NCBI RefSeq assembly: GCF_030403745.1
Contig: NZ_JAQMWP010000003.1
Location: 525,401 to 589,400, forward strand
Direction: 5' to 3'
From: Streptomyces sp. S.PB5
GTDB lineage: Bacteria; Actinomycetota; Actinomycetes; Streptomycetales; Streptomycetaceae
DNA: 64,000 nt
Position 1 is the stretch's first letter; each line of letters begins with the position of its first letter. Under the pieces are notes generated by a model. The model was not told the DNA's origin. It worked only from the letters and a program-made list of their open reading frames with translations, and did no database searches. Both the position numbers and the translations under genes were made by a program. Positions 48,252-58,308 of the stretch are shown here, piece by piece.

Positions 48252-49763
48252 CTAGTTCTCCCCGTCCTCCTGCCAGCCGAAGCTCTTCTCCACGGCCTTG
48301 CGCCAGTTGTGGTACTCACGGTCACGCACCGACGACTCCATGGCGGGCGTCCACTCGACGTCCTTCTGCCAGTGCGACTTCAGCTCGTCGAGGTCGTTCC
48401 ACACACCCGTGGCGAGCCCGGCCGCGTACGCGGCGCCCAGGCAGGTCGTCTCGGAGACCTTCGGACGGACCACCGGTACGTCGAGCACATCCGCCTGGTG
48501 CTGCATGAGCAGGTTGTTCTTGGTCATGCCGCCGTCCACCTTCAAGGTGGTGATGTGCACCCCGGAGTCCTGGAACATGGCGTCCACGACCTCGCGCGTC
48601 TGCCAGCTCGTCGCCTCCAGCACCGCACGCGCGAGGTGCGCCTTCGTGACGTACCGCGTGAGGCCGGTGATGACACCGCGCGCGTCGGAGCGCCAGTACG
48701 GTGCGAACAGGCCGGAGAACGCGGGCACGATGTACGCGCCGCCGTTGTCCTCGACACTCGCCGCCAACGGTTCGATCTCGTCGGCGGTCCGGATGATGCC
48801 CAGCTGATCCCGGAACCACTGGACGAGCGCGCCCGTTATGGCAATCGACCCCTCCAGGCAGTACACCGGCGCCTCACCGCCGATCTTGTAGCCCATCGTC
48901 GTCAGCAGCCCGCTCTTCGACGGCACCGGCCGGTTGCCGGTGTTGAGCAGCAGGAAGGAGCCCGTGCCGTAGGTGTTCTTGGCGGTGCCCACGTCGTAGC
49001 AGGCCTGCCCGAACACGGCCGCCTGCTGGTCGCCCAGCGCCGACGCGACCGGTACGCCCGCGAGTTGGCCGACGGCGGTGCCGTACACCTCGGCCGACGA
49101 CCTGATCTCGGGCAGGACCGCCTCGGGGATGGTCATGGCGGAGAGGATGGACTGGTCCCACTGGAGGGTCTCCAGGTTCATCAACATGGTGCGGCCGGCG
49201 TTCGTCACATCCGTGACGTGCACCCCGCCGTCCGTGCCGCCGGTGAGGTTCCAGATCAGCCAGGAGTCGATCGTGCCGAAAGCGATCTCGCCGCTCTCGG
49301 CACGCGCGCGCAGCCCTGGCACATTGTCGAGCAGCCAGGCCGCCTTCGGTCCGGAGAAGTAGGTGGCCAGCGGAAGCCCGGTCTGCTCGCGGAAACGGTC
49401 CTGCCCGTCCGTACCGCCGAGTTGGTTGGTCAGCGCCGCGGTCCTCGTGTCCTGCCACACGATCGCGTTGTGCACCGGCTTGCCGGTGGCCCGGTCCCAC
49501 AGGACGGTCGTCTCGCGCTGGTTGGTGATGCCGAGCGCGCTCAGCTGGTCGGCGCGCAGCCCGGCCTTGGCGATCGCCCCGGCCACCACCGCCTGCACCT
49601 TGGACCAGATCTCGGTGGCGTCGTGCTCCACCCAGCCGGGCTTCGGGAAGATCTGCCGGTGCTCACGCTGGTCGACGGCGACGATGGCGCCGTCCTGGTT
49701 GAAGATGATGCAACGGCTGGAGGTGGTGCCCTGGTCGATCGCGGCGACGAACTTGTCCGTCAT
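48252..49763 (-). CDS. glpK: Glycerol kinase
   Basis: The 503-residue FGGY kinase phosphorylates glycerol to sn-glycerol-3-phosphate with ATP. It starts [15 protein letters not shown], and carries [31 protein letters not shown] and [14 protein letters not shown]. Length is that of standard GlpK. The ATG has AAGGGGA five bases upstream. It lies 22 bases after glpF in the same direction; glpD is not next to it, so this is probably a second glpFK unit apart from the gyl operon. Confidence 0.96.
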   Translation of the reverse strand: MTDKFVAAIDQGTTSSRCIIFNQDGAIVAVDQREHRQIFPKPGWVEHDATEIWSKVQAVVAGAIAKAGLRADQLSALGITNQRETTVLWDRATGKPVHNAIVWQDTRTAALTNQLGGTDGQDRFREQTGLPLATYFSGPKAAWLLDNVPGLRARAESGEIAFGTIDSWLIWNLTGGTDGGVHVTDVTNAGRTMLMNLETLQWDQSILSAMTIPEAVLPEIRSSAEVYGTAVGQLAGVPVASALGDQQAAVFGQACYDVGTAKNTYGTGSFLLLNTGNRPVPSKSGLLTTMGYKIGGEAPVYCLEGSIAITGALVQWFRDQLGIIRTADEIEPLAASVEDNGGAYIVPAFSGLFAPYWRSDARGVITGLTRYVTKAHLARAVLEATSWQTREVVDAMFQDSGVHITTLKVDGGMTKNNLLMQHQADVLDVPVVRPKVSETTCLGAAYAAGLATGVWNDLDELKSHWQKDVEWTPAMESSVRDREYHNWRKAVEKSFGWQEDGEN

Positions 49764-49785
49764 GACGTCCCCTTCGTCGGATGCT

Positions 49786-50511
49786 TCAGAACGCTGCGTT
49801 GAATATGAGCCCGGACAGCGCTCCGCCGATCAGCGGCCCCACCACCGGGATCCACGCGTAACCCCAGTCCGACGTGCCCTTGTTGGGGATCGGGAGCAAG
49901 GCGTGGGTGATGCGCGGGCCCAGGTCACGGGCCGGATTGATGGCGTACCCCGTGGGACCGCCGAGCGACAGACCGATGCCGACCACCAGGAACGAGACGA
50001 TCAGGATCGCGGTGCCCGACTCGCCGAGGCCCTCGGTGAGACCGAAGGCGAGGATCGGCAGCACCAGGCCGACGGTCGCGATGATCTCCGTGATGAGGTT
50101 CGCCACGGGATTGCGGATCGCGGGCGCGGTCGAGAAGATCCCCAGCGTCGGCTGCGCCTTGTCCTCCTCGGCGTTCGCCTGGAACTGCGCGAAGTAGACC
50201 AGCCAGCACAGCACCGCGCCCAGAATGGCGCCGACCATCTGTCCCGCGATGTAGATGTGGACCTGGTCCCAGTCGTCGGTGTCGATGGCGATCCCGAGCG
50301 TCACCGCCGGGTTGAGGTGGCCGCCGGACAGCGGCGCGGCGGTGTAGGCCCCGGCGAGCACGCCGAAACCCCACCCGAACGCGATGACCACCCAGCCGGC
50401 GTCCTTCGCCTTGGAATAGTTCAGTACGACGGCGGCGACCACACCGGCGCCGAAGAGGATCAGAATCGCGGTACCGATGATCTCCCCGAGAAATACGTCT
50501 CCGTTGCTCAT
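49786..50511 (-). CDS. glpF: Glycerol facilitator, MIP/aquaporin family
   Basis: The 241-residue channel has six membrane helices and both half-helix NPA motifs: [11 protein letters not shown] (Asn67) and [10 protein letters not shown] (about Asn195). The Asp after the second NPA-Arg (NPARD) is typical of glyceroporins rather than water channels. It passes glycerol into the cell for GlpK. The ATG has TAGGAG upstream. First gene of the glpFK unit. Confidence 0.94.
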   Translation of the reverse strand: MSNGDVFLGEIIGTAILILFGAGVVAAVVLNYSKAKDAGWVVIAFGWGFGVLAGAYTAAPLSGGHLNPAVTLGIAIDTDDWDQVHIYIAGQMVGAILGAVLCWLVYFAQFQANAEEDKAQPTLGIFSTAPAIRNPVANLITEIIATVGLVLPILAFGLTEGLGESGTAILIVSFLVVGIGLSLGGPTGYAINPARDLGPRITHALLPIPNKGTSDWGYAWIPVVGPLIGGALSGLIFNAAF

Positions 50512-50737
50512 GGCGGCTCCTAGGCCCTGGCCCGGGGCGATCGGCCCCGGTCCTCCGTGCAGGGTGCGTTTCCCATGGCGACTTCAGCCGAAGGCAGGGA
50601 GATCCCGCGCCCCGCCCGGCGTCCGTGACGAGCGTGCCGTCGCAGCCGAATCGCCCGTGGGGGAACAGGCCTTGAATCCGCTGGGCCCGCGCGACACAGT
50701 GCGTGGATACGCCGCGAATGTACGACGATGTCGACTG

Positions 50738-50760
50738 ACACCGGAAGTGTTCACCGGTGT
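50738..50760. promoter_or_regulatory. Inverted repeat in the 313 bp gap upstream of glpF
   Basis: ACACCGG (50738-50744) and CCGGTGT (50754-50760) form a seven-base inverted repeat with nine bases between, 227 bases upstream of the glpF ATG. It could be an operator of the glycerol unit or of transcripts in the other direction. The rest of the gap 50512-50824 holds no gene I can support and no clear promoter boxes. Confidence 0.3.
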
Positions 50761-50824
50761 CCAGGGGGCGTCAAGGACGCGGACGGCAACGGTTGGAGGC
50801 ATGCGCCCTTCCGAGGGGGACCGC

Positions 50825-52504
50825 TCAGCCCAGGCCGGGTTCCGCCATCCCGTAGCCCGCCGCCGCGGCGGGAGCGCCCGTACCGCGACGGATCTCGTGC
50901 CCGGGCAGCCCCGCACGCCCCAGCACCCAGCTTGCCCCGCCGATCGACTTCGCGGCCTTCTTCAGCGGTGCCAGACACGCGGCCGCCTGCCGGTGGTCGG
51001 TGACGCTGCCGGGCACACACAGCACCGTGGCCAGGGACAGCGACACCGGACGGCCGCCCGCCGACCAGGACGCGTCCAGCATCGACGCGGCCAGTGGATC
51101 AAGCCCGTCCGGATCGGCCAGCACCAGGAAGTCGTCCCCGCCGATATGGCCGACGCGGGTACTTCCGGACGCTGCGTGCTGCAACGCCCGCCCCACCGAG
51201 CGGATCAGCTCATCACCGGCTGCGAAGCCGGCCCCGTCGTTCACCTGCTTGAAGTGGTCAACGTCCAGCCAGCTCAGCGCGAACGTCCGCCCGTCTGCGA
51301 TCCGCCGGTCCACCTCACCGGTGATCGCGTCCGAACCGGGCAGCCGAGTCAGCGGATTGAGCCCGGCCGCCTCCTCGACCCGCGTCTCGGCCAACGCCCG
51401 TACGAGATCGGCGAGGCGCACGACACCCACGCACCGCCCGTACCGGTCGACGACGGCCACGTCGTCCGACGTGCGGCCCCGGTCGCCGACGGCCACGACG
51501 TCGAGGACCTGCCACGCGGTGGCGTCGATGCCCACAGTGCGCGGCGGATCGCCCAGCTTGGCGGCGGGCCGGTCGGCGTAGAGAGCGTGGCCGTAACGCC
51601 CCGACATCGACAGCAGGAAGCGGGAGCGGTGCACGGACCTGACCGGGACGCCGTGCGCGTCGACGAGCAGGACCCCGGAGACCTCCGGTGACCCGGTCAG
51701 CAGGGCCCGCACCTGGCCCGCGGATGCGGTGGCGGGCAGCAGCGCGGCGGGGCGTACGAACTCGCGCACCGACGGCCCCGACCGGGGTGGCGCGGCGACA
51801 GCGGGGGAGCGCGGCGGAACGTATACGTCCGCTGCGGGCAGCCGGGCCGGGGGTGCGAACAGATCGCCCTGCGCCAGCTGCGCGCCCGCCGACACGGCGG
51901 CCGCACACTGCAGTTCGGTCTCCACGCCCTCGACCGCCAGGAGCGCTCCCAGCTGGTCGCACAGGGTCCGCATCGCCCGCACCGCCGCGGGCCGGGCCAG
52001 CAGTGACGCGTCGAGCTTCACCAGGTCGGGCGCCATGTCGGTGAGCAGCCGCAGGGGCACGTCCCCGTCCCCCACGCCGTCCGCGCTGATCCGGAATCCC
52101 TGGGCCCGCAGGGCACCGACCGCTTCGAGGAGCGCCTGATGCGGCACATGCGTGAACGGCGGCCCGATGTCGATCGTCACCTCCCACGGCAGCCTGCCCG
52201 CCTCACGGACCGCGGTGTGCAGCGGGGTGAGTCCGCCGAGGTCGGCGAGGGTGCCGGCGAACACATTGATGTGCAGCGGCAGCAGAGTCTCCTTGCGTGC
52301 CGCCGCGCGGACCGCCGACACGGCCAGCCTGCCGTCGAGTTCGGGATCGCGGCGGGCCTCGGCCAGGATGTCGCCGGTCTCCGGGCGGGCGAGCGTCTCC
52401 AGCCCCGCGACCCCTCCGGTCGTCAGATTGACCACCGGCTGGAAGGCGAAGCGGAGAGTATCCGTCCAGGAGTGCACGGGAGCATGATGGCGCCGCTGGC
52501 GCAC
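50825..52504 (-). CDS. EAL-CBS-GGDEF protein, probably degenerate c-di-GMP enzyme
   Basis: The 559-residue cytoplasmic protein has an N-terminal EAL-type domain (ETLARPE at 36-42, INVFAG, VKLDASLL, AVEGVETELQ), then CBS repeats (about 240-375), then a GGDEF-type domain with SWLDVDHFKQVND and HIGGDDF near residue 455. The EAL domain lacks the usual second Glu (TIDIGPP) and DDFG (ADGVG), so phosphodiesterase activity is doubtful. The GGDEF motif reads GGDDF with no RxxD inhibitory site. It may bind c-di-GMP or a nucleotide rather than turn it over. Start uncertain; a GTG at 52477 is possible. Confidence 0.85.
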   Translation of the reverse strand: MRQRRHHAPVHSWTDTLRFAFQPVVNLTTGGVAGLETLARPETGDILAEARRDPELDGRLAVSAVRAAARKETLLPLHINVFAGTLADLGGLTPLHTAVREAGRLPWEVTIDIGPPFTHVPHQALLEAVGALRAQGFRISADGVGDGDVPLRLLTDMAPDLVKLDASLLARPAAVRAMRTLCDQLGALLAVEGVETELQCAAAVSAGAQLAQGDLFAPPARLPAADVYVPPRSPAVAAPPRSGPSVREFVRPAALLPATASAGQVRALLTGSPEVSGVLLVDAHGVPVRSVHRSRFLLSMSGRYGHALYADRPAAKLGDPPRTVGIDATAWQVLDVVAVGDRGRTSDDVAVVDRYGRCVGVVRLADLVRALAETRVEEAAGLNPLTRLPGSDAITGEVDRRIADGRTFALSWLDVDHFKQVNDGAGFAAGDELIRSVGRALQHAASGSTRVGHIGGDDFLVLADPDGLDPLAASMLDASWSAGGRPVSLSLATVLCVPGSVTDHRQAAACLAPLKKAAKSIGGASWVLGRAGLPGHEIRRGTGAPAAAAGYGMAEPGLG

Positions 52505-52619
52505 GCCCGAGCGCAGTTCATGAGACGTTCACGCAGGATTCTGAGGCGATCACGGAGCGTACGAGAAAGCCCTTGCCCCCGCCGCGGAACCCGATGCCCC
52601 GCCGCGTAACCGACGCGAC

Positions 52620-53810
52620 TCACCGCACCGCGACCACCGCCGACCCATGCCCGAACAGCCCCTGATTCGCCGAGATCCCCACGCGCGCCCCGGCCACCTG
52701 CCGGTCACCCGAGACACCCCTCAACTGCCAAGTCAGCTCGCACACCTGGGCGATGGCCTGCGCCGGCACGGCTTCCCCGAAGGACGCCAGCCCGCCGCTC
52801 ACGTTCACCGGTATTCGACCGCCCAGACCCGTCGCACCCTCCCTCAGCAGCTTCGCGCCCTCACCCTCTCCGCACAGGCCCAGGTCCTCGTACCACTGCA
52901 GCTCAAGCGCGGTGGAAAGGTCGTAGACCTCGGCCAGGGAGAGATCCTCCGGCCCGACGCCCGCCTCCTCGTAGGCGGCCGCGGCGATCGACTCCCGGAA
53001 GGTCCCCGCGGCGGGTTCCACCGCCACCGCGGAGTCCGTGGCGATGTCGGGCAGATCCAGCACTGTGCTGGGGTACCGGGGAGTCACCGTCGACACCGCC
53101 CGGATCCGCACCGGCTCCGCCGCCCCGTGCCGCCGCGCGAACTCCATGCTGGACAGCACCAGGGCCGCCCCGCCGTCCGAGGTCGCGCAGATGTCGAGCA
53201 GTCGCAGCGGATCGGCGACCACCGCGGAGGCGGCGACCTCGTCGGCGGTGACCCGCTTGCGGTAGCGCGCGTTCGGATTCAGCGCGCCCATGGCGGCGTT
53301 CTTGACCTTGACCTGCGCGAAATCCTCCGGCGTGTCCCCGAGTACGGCCATCCGCCGCCGCGCGTACAACCCGAAGTAGGCCGGGTTGGTCGCCCCGAGC
53401 ACCCGGAAGCGCAACCAGTCCGGATCGTCGGGCCGATCGCCGCCGGCCGGCCGGAAGAACCCCTTGGGCGCCGCGTCCGCCCCCACCACGAGCACCACGT
53501 CCGCCAGTCCCGAAAGAATCTGCGCCCGCGCGGTGTTGACGGCCTGCGCCCCCGAAGCGCACGCCGCGTACACGCTCGTGACCCGGGCCCCCTGCCACCC
53601 CAGCGCCTTCGCGAACGTCGCCCCGGCCACATACCCCGGATAGCCGCCACGCACCGTGTCCGCGCCGACGATCGAGCCGACCTCCCGCCACTCCAGGCCC
53701 GCGTCCTCCAGCGCCGCGCGGGCCGCCGCCACGCCGTACTCGACAAAACCGCGCCCCCACTTGCCCCACGGGTGCATGCCCGCACCGAGCACCGCCACCT
53801 CACCCGTCAC
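52620..53810 (-). CDS. Thiolase-fold lipid-transfer protein-like enzyme
   Basis: The 396-residue protein has the thiolase fold: SVYAACASGAQAVNTARAQIL carries the Cys nucleophile position, AEVYDLSTALELQWYEDLGL a middle element, and NVSGGLASFGEAVPAQAIAQV the SGG(x)aHP-like region with changes. Such SCP-x/Ltp2-like proteins pair with a DUF35 OB-fold partner and often act as retro-aldol or acyl-transfer enzymes on steroid side chains or lipids. Its GTG overlaps the OB-fold gene's stop (GTGA), and the pair should form a complex. Substrate unknown. Confidence 0.88.
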   Translation of the reverse strand: MTGEVAVLGAGMHPWGKWGRGFVEYGVAAARAALEDAGLEWREVGSIVGADTVRGGYPGYVAGATFAKALGWQGARVTSVYAACASGAQAVNTARAQILSGLADVVLVVGADAAPKGFFRPAGGDRPDDPDWLRFRVLGATNPAYFGLYARRRMAVLGDTPEDFAQVKVKNAAMGALNPNARYRKRVTADEVAASAVVADPLRLLDICATSDGGAALVLSSMEFARRHGAAEPVRIRAVSTVTPRYPSTVLDLPDIATDSAVAVEPAAGTFRESIAAAAYEEAGVGPEDLSLAEVYDLSTALELQWYEDLGLCGEGEGAKLLREGATGLGGRIPVNVSGGLASFGEAVPAQAIAQVCELTWQLRGVSGDRQVAGARVGISANQGLFGHGSAVVAVR

Positions 53811-54256
53811 GCCGTCACCCCCGTCGTCGGCCGCCACTGCCAGGTCGTCCACACCGTCTCCGCGTCCTCATGGAGCACACCGGGAACGACCTCCACCTCC
53901 ATGCCCACCGCCAGATCGGAGACGGTGAGCCCCGGAACCCCCTGCCCCAGCACCACGATCCGCTCTGCCTCCAGCTCCACAGCGATCAACGCGTACGGCT
54001 CCCACGGAAGTTCCGGATTCGTCACGTAGGGTGACGGAGGCCGGTATCGGCTGTCCGTGTAAGACCACACACACCCGCGCCGCGACAGGGGCACCTCCAC
54101 CAGCTCGCCACCCGGACACCCGGGGTTGCGGCAGTTGGCGTCCTCGCGGGGGAAGAAGACCGCGGTGCAGGCCGAACAGCGGGTGCCGAGGAGACGGAAG
54201 TCGTCCCCGTCACCGGCGAACCAACCTGCCACCACGGCCGTACGTGCTCGCGACAC
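53807..54256 (-). CDS. DUF35 zinc-ribbon OB-fold protein
   Basis: The 149-residue protein has a zinc ribbon RCSACTAVFFPRED...CRNPGCPG (CxxC then CxxxxC) and an OB-fold C-terminal part (RIVVLGQGVPGLTVSDLAVG MEVEV). DUF35 proteins are required partners of thiolase-like enzymes such as Ltp2. The GTG start is 20 bases from the CTGACG palindrome, which likely controls this two-gene unit. Confidence 0.9.
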   Translation of the reverse strand: MSRARTAVVAGWFAGDGDDFRLLGTRCSACTAVFFPREDANCRNPGCPGGELVEVPLSRRGCVWSYTDSRYRPPSPYVTNPELPWEPYALIAVELEAERIVVLGQGVPGLTVSDLAVGMEVEVVPGVLHEDAETVWTTWQWRPTTGVTA

Positions 54257-54276
54257 GGTTCCTCCCGGACCTAGGA

Positions 54277-54293
54277 TCTGACGGAACGTCAGA
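54277..54293. promoter_or_regulatory. TCTGACG-N3-CGTCAGA palindrome (copy 2)
   Basis: TCTGACGGAACGTCAGA is a perfect seven-base inverted repeat with a three-base centre in the 59-base gap between the divergent OB-fold and dipeptidase genes. It shares arms CTGACG/CGTCAG with the site at 6366-6380. It lies close to both starts and could repress both. Confidence 0.65.
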
Positions 54294-54315
54294 AGTGTGT
54301 CACGGGAGACGGGGG

Positions 54316-55137
54316 ATGGGCAGAGGCAGAGGCATGAGACGACTCTCCAGTGCAGTACGAGGCCTGGTCACCACACTGGCCGCCATGCTGACCGTGACCG
54401 CCGCCGCGACCACCGCCCGGGCGACACCGGATCCCACGGCGCCGGCGGACTTCGTGGCGCTGAGATCGGTGGACCCCACGATCATCGAGGAGATGCGCTA
54501 CTTCACCCCGCACAACTTCGTCGGCGAGCGCATCGACGGCTATCGGCAGCCCCTCTGCATCCTCACCCGCCCCGCCGCCGAAGCGCTCCACGAGGCCCAG
54601 GCGAAGCTGCTGCGGCAGGGCTACAGCCTCAAGGTCTACGACTGTTACCGCCCCCAGCGCGCGGTGGACCACTTCGTCCGCTGGGCCGAGGACCTCGACG
54701 ACCAGACCATGAAGGCCGAGTTCTACCCGAACGTCGACAAGACCCGCCTGTTCGCCGACGGCTACATCGCGGAGAAATCCGGCCACAGTCGCGGCTCGAC
54801 CATGGACCTCACGATCGTGAAGCTCCCTGCCCGGCCGACACGGCCTTACCACCCCGGCGAGACCCTCGTACCCTGCTATGCACCGCAGGCCGAGCGATTC
54901 CCCGACAACTCCGTCGACATGGGCACCGGATTCGACTGCTTCGACACCCTCGCGCACACCCTCGACCCCCGTGTCCAGGGTGAGCAGCGCGCCAACCGGC
55001 TGCTGCTGAAGGGCACCCTGGAGGAGCTCGGCTTCGTGAACCTGGCCGAGGAATGGTGGCACTACACCTTCAAGCCCGAGCCCTACCCGGACACGTACTT
55101 CGACTTCCCGGTGTCCTGGAAGTCCCTTACCGGCTGA
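54316..55137 (+). CDS. Secreted D-Ala-D-Ala dipeptidase (VanX/M15D family)
   Basis: The 273-residue protein has a signal peptide (to about residue 38, TAAATTARA) and the zinc peptidase motifs of VanX: SGHSRGSTMD (His157, Asp164) and EEWWHY (catalytic Glu246, His249), plus YDCYRPQRAVDHF. It should hydrolyse D-Ala-D-Ala or similar dipeptides outside the membrane, as in cell-wall turnover, rather than confer vancomycin resistance, since no vanHA genes are near. The ATG at 54316 has GGGAG seven bases upstream; 54334 is an alternative. Confidence 0.9.
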   Translation: MGRGRGMRRLSSAVRGLVTTLAAMLTVTAAATTARATPDPTAPADFVALRSVDPTIIEEMRYFTPHNFVGERIDGYRQPLCILTRPAAEALHEAQAKLLRQGYSLKVYDCYRPQRAVDHFVRWAEDLDDQTMKAEFYPNVDKTRLFADGYIAEKSGHSRGSTMDLTIVKLPARPTRPYHPGETLVPCYAPQAERFPDNSVDMGTGFDCFDTLAHTLDPRVQGEQRANRLLLKGTLEELGFVNLAEEWWHYTFKPEPYPDTYFDFPVSWKSLTG

Positions 55138-55190
55138 CTTCGGGCGGCCCCCGGAAGACGTCCCTCCGTTGATCGGATACAGTCCGCCGC

Positions 55191-55727
55191 GTGTCCGAAA
55201 CTCAATCCTCCACCCCCAACTCCGCGCCCGACTCCCACTGTTCGAGCTGCGGAGCGCCCTACGGAGAGGGCGTCTCCGGTTGGCCCCGCACCTGCGCCGC
55301 GTGCGGCACCACGGCCTACCGCAACCCGCTGCCCGTCGCGGTGGCACTCCAGCCGGTGTACGACACCAAAGGCACCGCCCTCGTCGTCATCACCCGAACC
55401 GTCGCCCCCGCGCGCGGGGGCATCGCACTGCCCGGCGGTTTCATCGACGACCGGGAGGACTGGCGCCACGCAGTCGTCCGAGAGCTCAAGGAGGAGACCG
55501 GCATCGACGCGGAGAGCCGCGACGTACGCCTCGTCGACGCCATGAGCTCGCCCGACGGCCACCTCCTGCTCTTCGGCTCCCTGCCGGAACGCCCGGCCGA
55601 CGGCCTGCCCCCGTCCGCCGCCACCAACGAGACGGAGGGCTGGCACCTGCTGCGCAGGCCCGAGGAACTCGCTTTCCCGCTGCACACACGGGCCGTACGG
55701 GCATGGTTCGAGGGCCGGTACATCTGA
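55191..55727 (+). CDS. Nudix hydrolase with zinc ribbon
   Basis: The 178-residue protein starts with a zinc-ribbon-like CSSCGAPYGEG...CAACGTTAYRNP and then a Nudix domain with an intact box (GGFIDDREDW and RELKEETGID). This resembles NudC-type or NADH/ADP-ribose pyrophosphatases. Substrate cannot be fixed from sequence. The GTG start has no strong ribosome site. It is convergent with the GH31 gene, with only one base between the two stops. Confidence 0.9.
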   Translation: MSETQSSTPNSAPDSHCSSCGAPYGEGVSGWPRTCAACGTTAYRNPLPVAVALQPVYDTKGTALVVITRTVAPARGGIALPGGFIDDREDWRHAVVRELKEETGIDAESRDVRLVDAMSSPDGHLLLFGSLPERPADGLPPSAATNETEGWHLLRRPEELAFPLHTRAVRAWFEGRYI

Positions 55728-55728
55728 C

Positions 55729-58095
55729 CTAGCACTCGCCGACACCTCGCACACGCACCGGGTGGGGCGGCGCGCTCACGCCGTCCTCACCTTCCCGCTC
55801 GACGACCACCCGCCGACCCCGCCAGCGGGCGGTGTAACGCTCGATGTCGGGCTCGCCCCACCCGTCACCCGCGTCCGGCACGAGCAGGCCCCCTCCGGTC
55901 CGCCCCCGGGCAGGCGCCCACACCTCCAGCTCCAGCCCGCCGTCCTCCCCGCGCACCGGCAGAACGGCACCCGCGCGCGCGAGCACGGGAATCCGCGACA
56001 ACGGGGCATCCACCAGGATCTGCCCCGGCCCCTGGTAGACCCGCTCCGTCACCGTGTCGTACCAGCGCCCCCGCGGCAGCTGCACCGCACGTCTGTCCGC
56101 ACCCGGGTCGAGCACCGGCGCCACCAGCAGACAGTCGCCCAGCAGAAACGCATCCTCACAGTCACGCAGCGCCCGGTCCTCGGGCGCCCCCCACCACAAC
56201 GGCCGCACATAAGGCGCTCCGGTACGCCTCGCCAGATGCGCCAGCGTCATGAAGTACGGCAACAGACGCCGACGTTCCAGAAGCGCCACGCGCGCGTGCT
56301 CCAGTACATCGGGGCCGAACGACCACGGCTCCCGGCGCCCCGCCCGCAGACTCGCATGCGTCCGGAACAGCGGCAGATACGCGCCCAGTTGGAACCAGCG
56401 CAGATACAGCTCCGGTGACGGACTGCCGTCGAAGCCGCCGACATCCGGACCCGAATAGGGCACCCCGCACAGACCGAGCCCCATCACCAGCGACAGCGAC
56501 GCCCGCAATCCGGGCCAGCCCGTGGCTATGTCACCGGACCAGGTGCCCCCGTAACGCTGCATGCCGGCCCAGCCCGAGCGGGAGAACACGAACGGACGCT
56601 CCTCGGGAGCCAGCTCCCGCAGCCCCTCGTAGCCCGCCCGGGCCATGCCCAGCGCGTACACGTTGTGCGCCTCACGATGGTCACCGCCCCGCCCCTCCAG
56701 ATCGTGCCGCGCCGAACGAGGCAGCGTCGACTCCCCGAAGGCGGCGAACGAGGTGGGCTCGTTCATGTCGTGCCAGAAGCCCGCGAACCCCTGGGCGAGC
56801 CGCTCCTCGTAGAGCCGGCCCCACCACTCACGCACACGCGCGTGCGTGAAGTCAGGGAAGACCACCTCCCCGGGCCAGGCCACACCCCGCACCGGCCGCC
56901 CCGCGGCGTCCCGCACGAAGGCATCCTCGGCGACCCCACTGTCGTAGACGGTATTGCCCGGCTCGGCTTTCACCGCGGGGTCGACGATCGACACGAGCCG
57001 GATCCCGTCCCGCCCCAGTTCCTCGGCCAGCTGAGGAAGCTTGGGGAAGCGCTCGTGGTCGACGGTGAACGCCCGGTGCCCGTCGTAGTGGTCGATGTCC
57101 AAGTGGACGGCGTCCAGCGGCAGACCGCGCTCCTGGTACCCCGCGACGATCCGCCGCACCTCCTGCTCGCTCCCGAACCCCCACCGCGCGTGATGGTGCC
57201 CCAGCGCCCACGCCGGCGGCAGCGCCGGCGCACCGGTCAGCGAGGCCCACGCGAGCAGCACGCGCGCGGGAGTGCCCACCATCACCCAGCAGCGCAACGG
57301 ACCGCCGGTCATCCGCAACTCGCACGCTCCGGCACGATCGTGCCCGGAACCGGCGCCCTCCTCGCCCTCCCGCAAGGTCACCGTGCCGTCCCACGAGGTG
57401 TCGTGGAACGCCAGATGGGTGGCCGCATCGGCCACGACGAGCTGCACGGGCATCGTGATGTACAGCGGATCGTCGCCGGGACCGAAGGCCCCGCCCGGAT
57501 CGGTGTTCCACAGCCGGTATGTCCCATTCCGCAGCCGTGGCCCCGAAGCCCGACCGCCCAGCCCGAAGAACCTCGCGTCCGCGGGCACTTCCGAGCGCTG
57601 CATCCAGCGCGCCGGCCCGCCCTCGGCCAGCTCCCACCACCGCGGCGGCAGATCCCGGCGCACGGTCACCCCACCGGGCGTCAGCACCTCGATCGCCCCA
57701 TGACGGGAGACGACGACCGTCGCCCGCTCACTCACCACCCGCCAGCCGCCGTCCTTGTCCGGTTCGAGGACGGCCCGGGGATCCGGCTCGGGACAGCGCT
57801 CCGCCAGCGCGTGCGACGGCTCGGGCCCCGCACCGTCCCACCCCCAGAAGACGGCCCCGTTGACGGCGACCATGATCCGCAGCTCGGAACGCCCGAACCG
57901 GATCACCCCACCACCCGGCCCCGGCTGCACCGACTGCACCGGACCAGGCACTCGGGCCCGCTCGGCCCCCCGCGGCGGCAGCCCGACGGCATCCGCACGC
58001 CGCATACGCCACGAAGCCCGTACGGCACGCAACCCCTGGGTCGCCCCCGCCGAACCGACCGCTTTCATCGAACGCACCAGGTCACGACCGTTCAT
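55729..58095 (-). CDS. GH31 alpha-glycosidase
   Basis: The 788-residue enzyme has a beta-sandwich N-domain, then the GH31 barrel with FAGFWHDMNEPTSF (Asp nucleophile) and RYGGTWSGDIATGWPGLR, where the Asp after SG is the usual acid/base. YSGPDVGGFDG and LPYFMTLAHLA are also family landmarks. No signal peptide is seen, so it is likely a cytoplasmic alpha-glucosidase or related enzyme acting on maltose-type or xyloside substrates. The ATG at 58095 follows AGGGTGAG; a GTG three codons upstream is possible. Divergent from the acyl-CoA ligase gene. Confidence 0.92.
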   Translation of the reverse strand: MNGRDLVRSMKAVGSAGATQGLRAVRASWRMRRADAVGLPPRGAERARVPGPVQSVQPGPGGGVIRFGRSELRIMVAVNGAVFWGWDGAGPEPSHALAERCPEPDPRAVLEPDKDGGWRVVSERATVVVSRHGAIEVLTPGGVTVRRDLPPRWWELAEGGPARWMQRSEVPADARFFGLGGRASGPRLRNGTYRLWNTDPGGAFGPGDDPLYITMPVQLVVADAATHLAFHDTSWDGTVTLREGEEGAGSGHDRAGACELRMTGGPLRCWVMVGTPARVLLAWASLTGAPALPPAWALGHHHARWGFGSEQEVRRIVAGYQERGLPLDAVHLDIDHYDGHRAFTVDHERFPKLPQLAEELGRDGIRLVSIVDPAVKAEPGNTVYDSGVAEDAFVRDAAGRPVRGVAWPGEVVFPDFTHARVREWWGRLYEERLAQGFAGFWHDMNEPTSFAAFGESTLPRSARHDLEGRGGDHREAHNVYALGMARAGYEGLRELAPEERPFVFSRSGWAGMQRYGGTWSGDIATGWPGLRASLSLVMGLGLCGVPYSGPDVGGFDGSPSPELYLRWFQLGAYLPLFRTHASLRAGRREPWSFGPDVLEHARVALLERRRLLPYFMTLAHLARRTGAPYVRPLWWGAPEDRALRDCEDAFLLGDCLLVAPVLDPGADRRAVQLPRGRWYDTVTERVYQGPGQILVDAPLSRIPVLARAGAVLPVRGEDGGLELEVWAPARGRTGGGLLVPDAGDGWGEPDIERYTARWRGRRVVVEREGEDGVSAPPHPVRVRGVGEC

Positions 58096-58308
58096 GCTGC
58101 TCACCCTGCCACTGACCGCCCCACGCGCGCGTGTCGTTCAACTGCCGTTCACCCGTGCTGGGACCACATCTTCACGACACGGACTATGTGGGGCGCACCC
58201 TGGTGCAGAAGTCGATCACATGGCATCGTCCGTGTCATCCGCGTCGCGCGCACACCCCAGCCCGTGCGCGGAAGACGCACACGACGCGCACAGTCCGGGA
58301 GCCGCCCC

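Noticed and set aside
54316..55137. Vancomycin-resistance gene vanX
   Set aside because: No vanH, vanA or vanRS genes are near; the protein has a signal peptide and more likely acts in cell-wall turnover.
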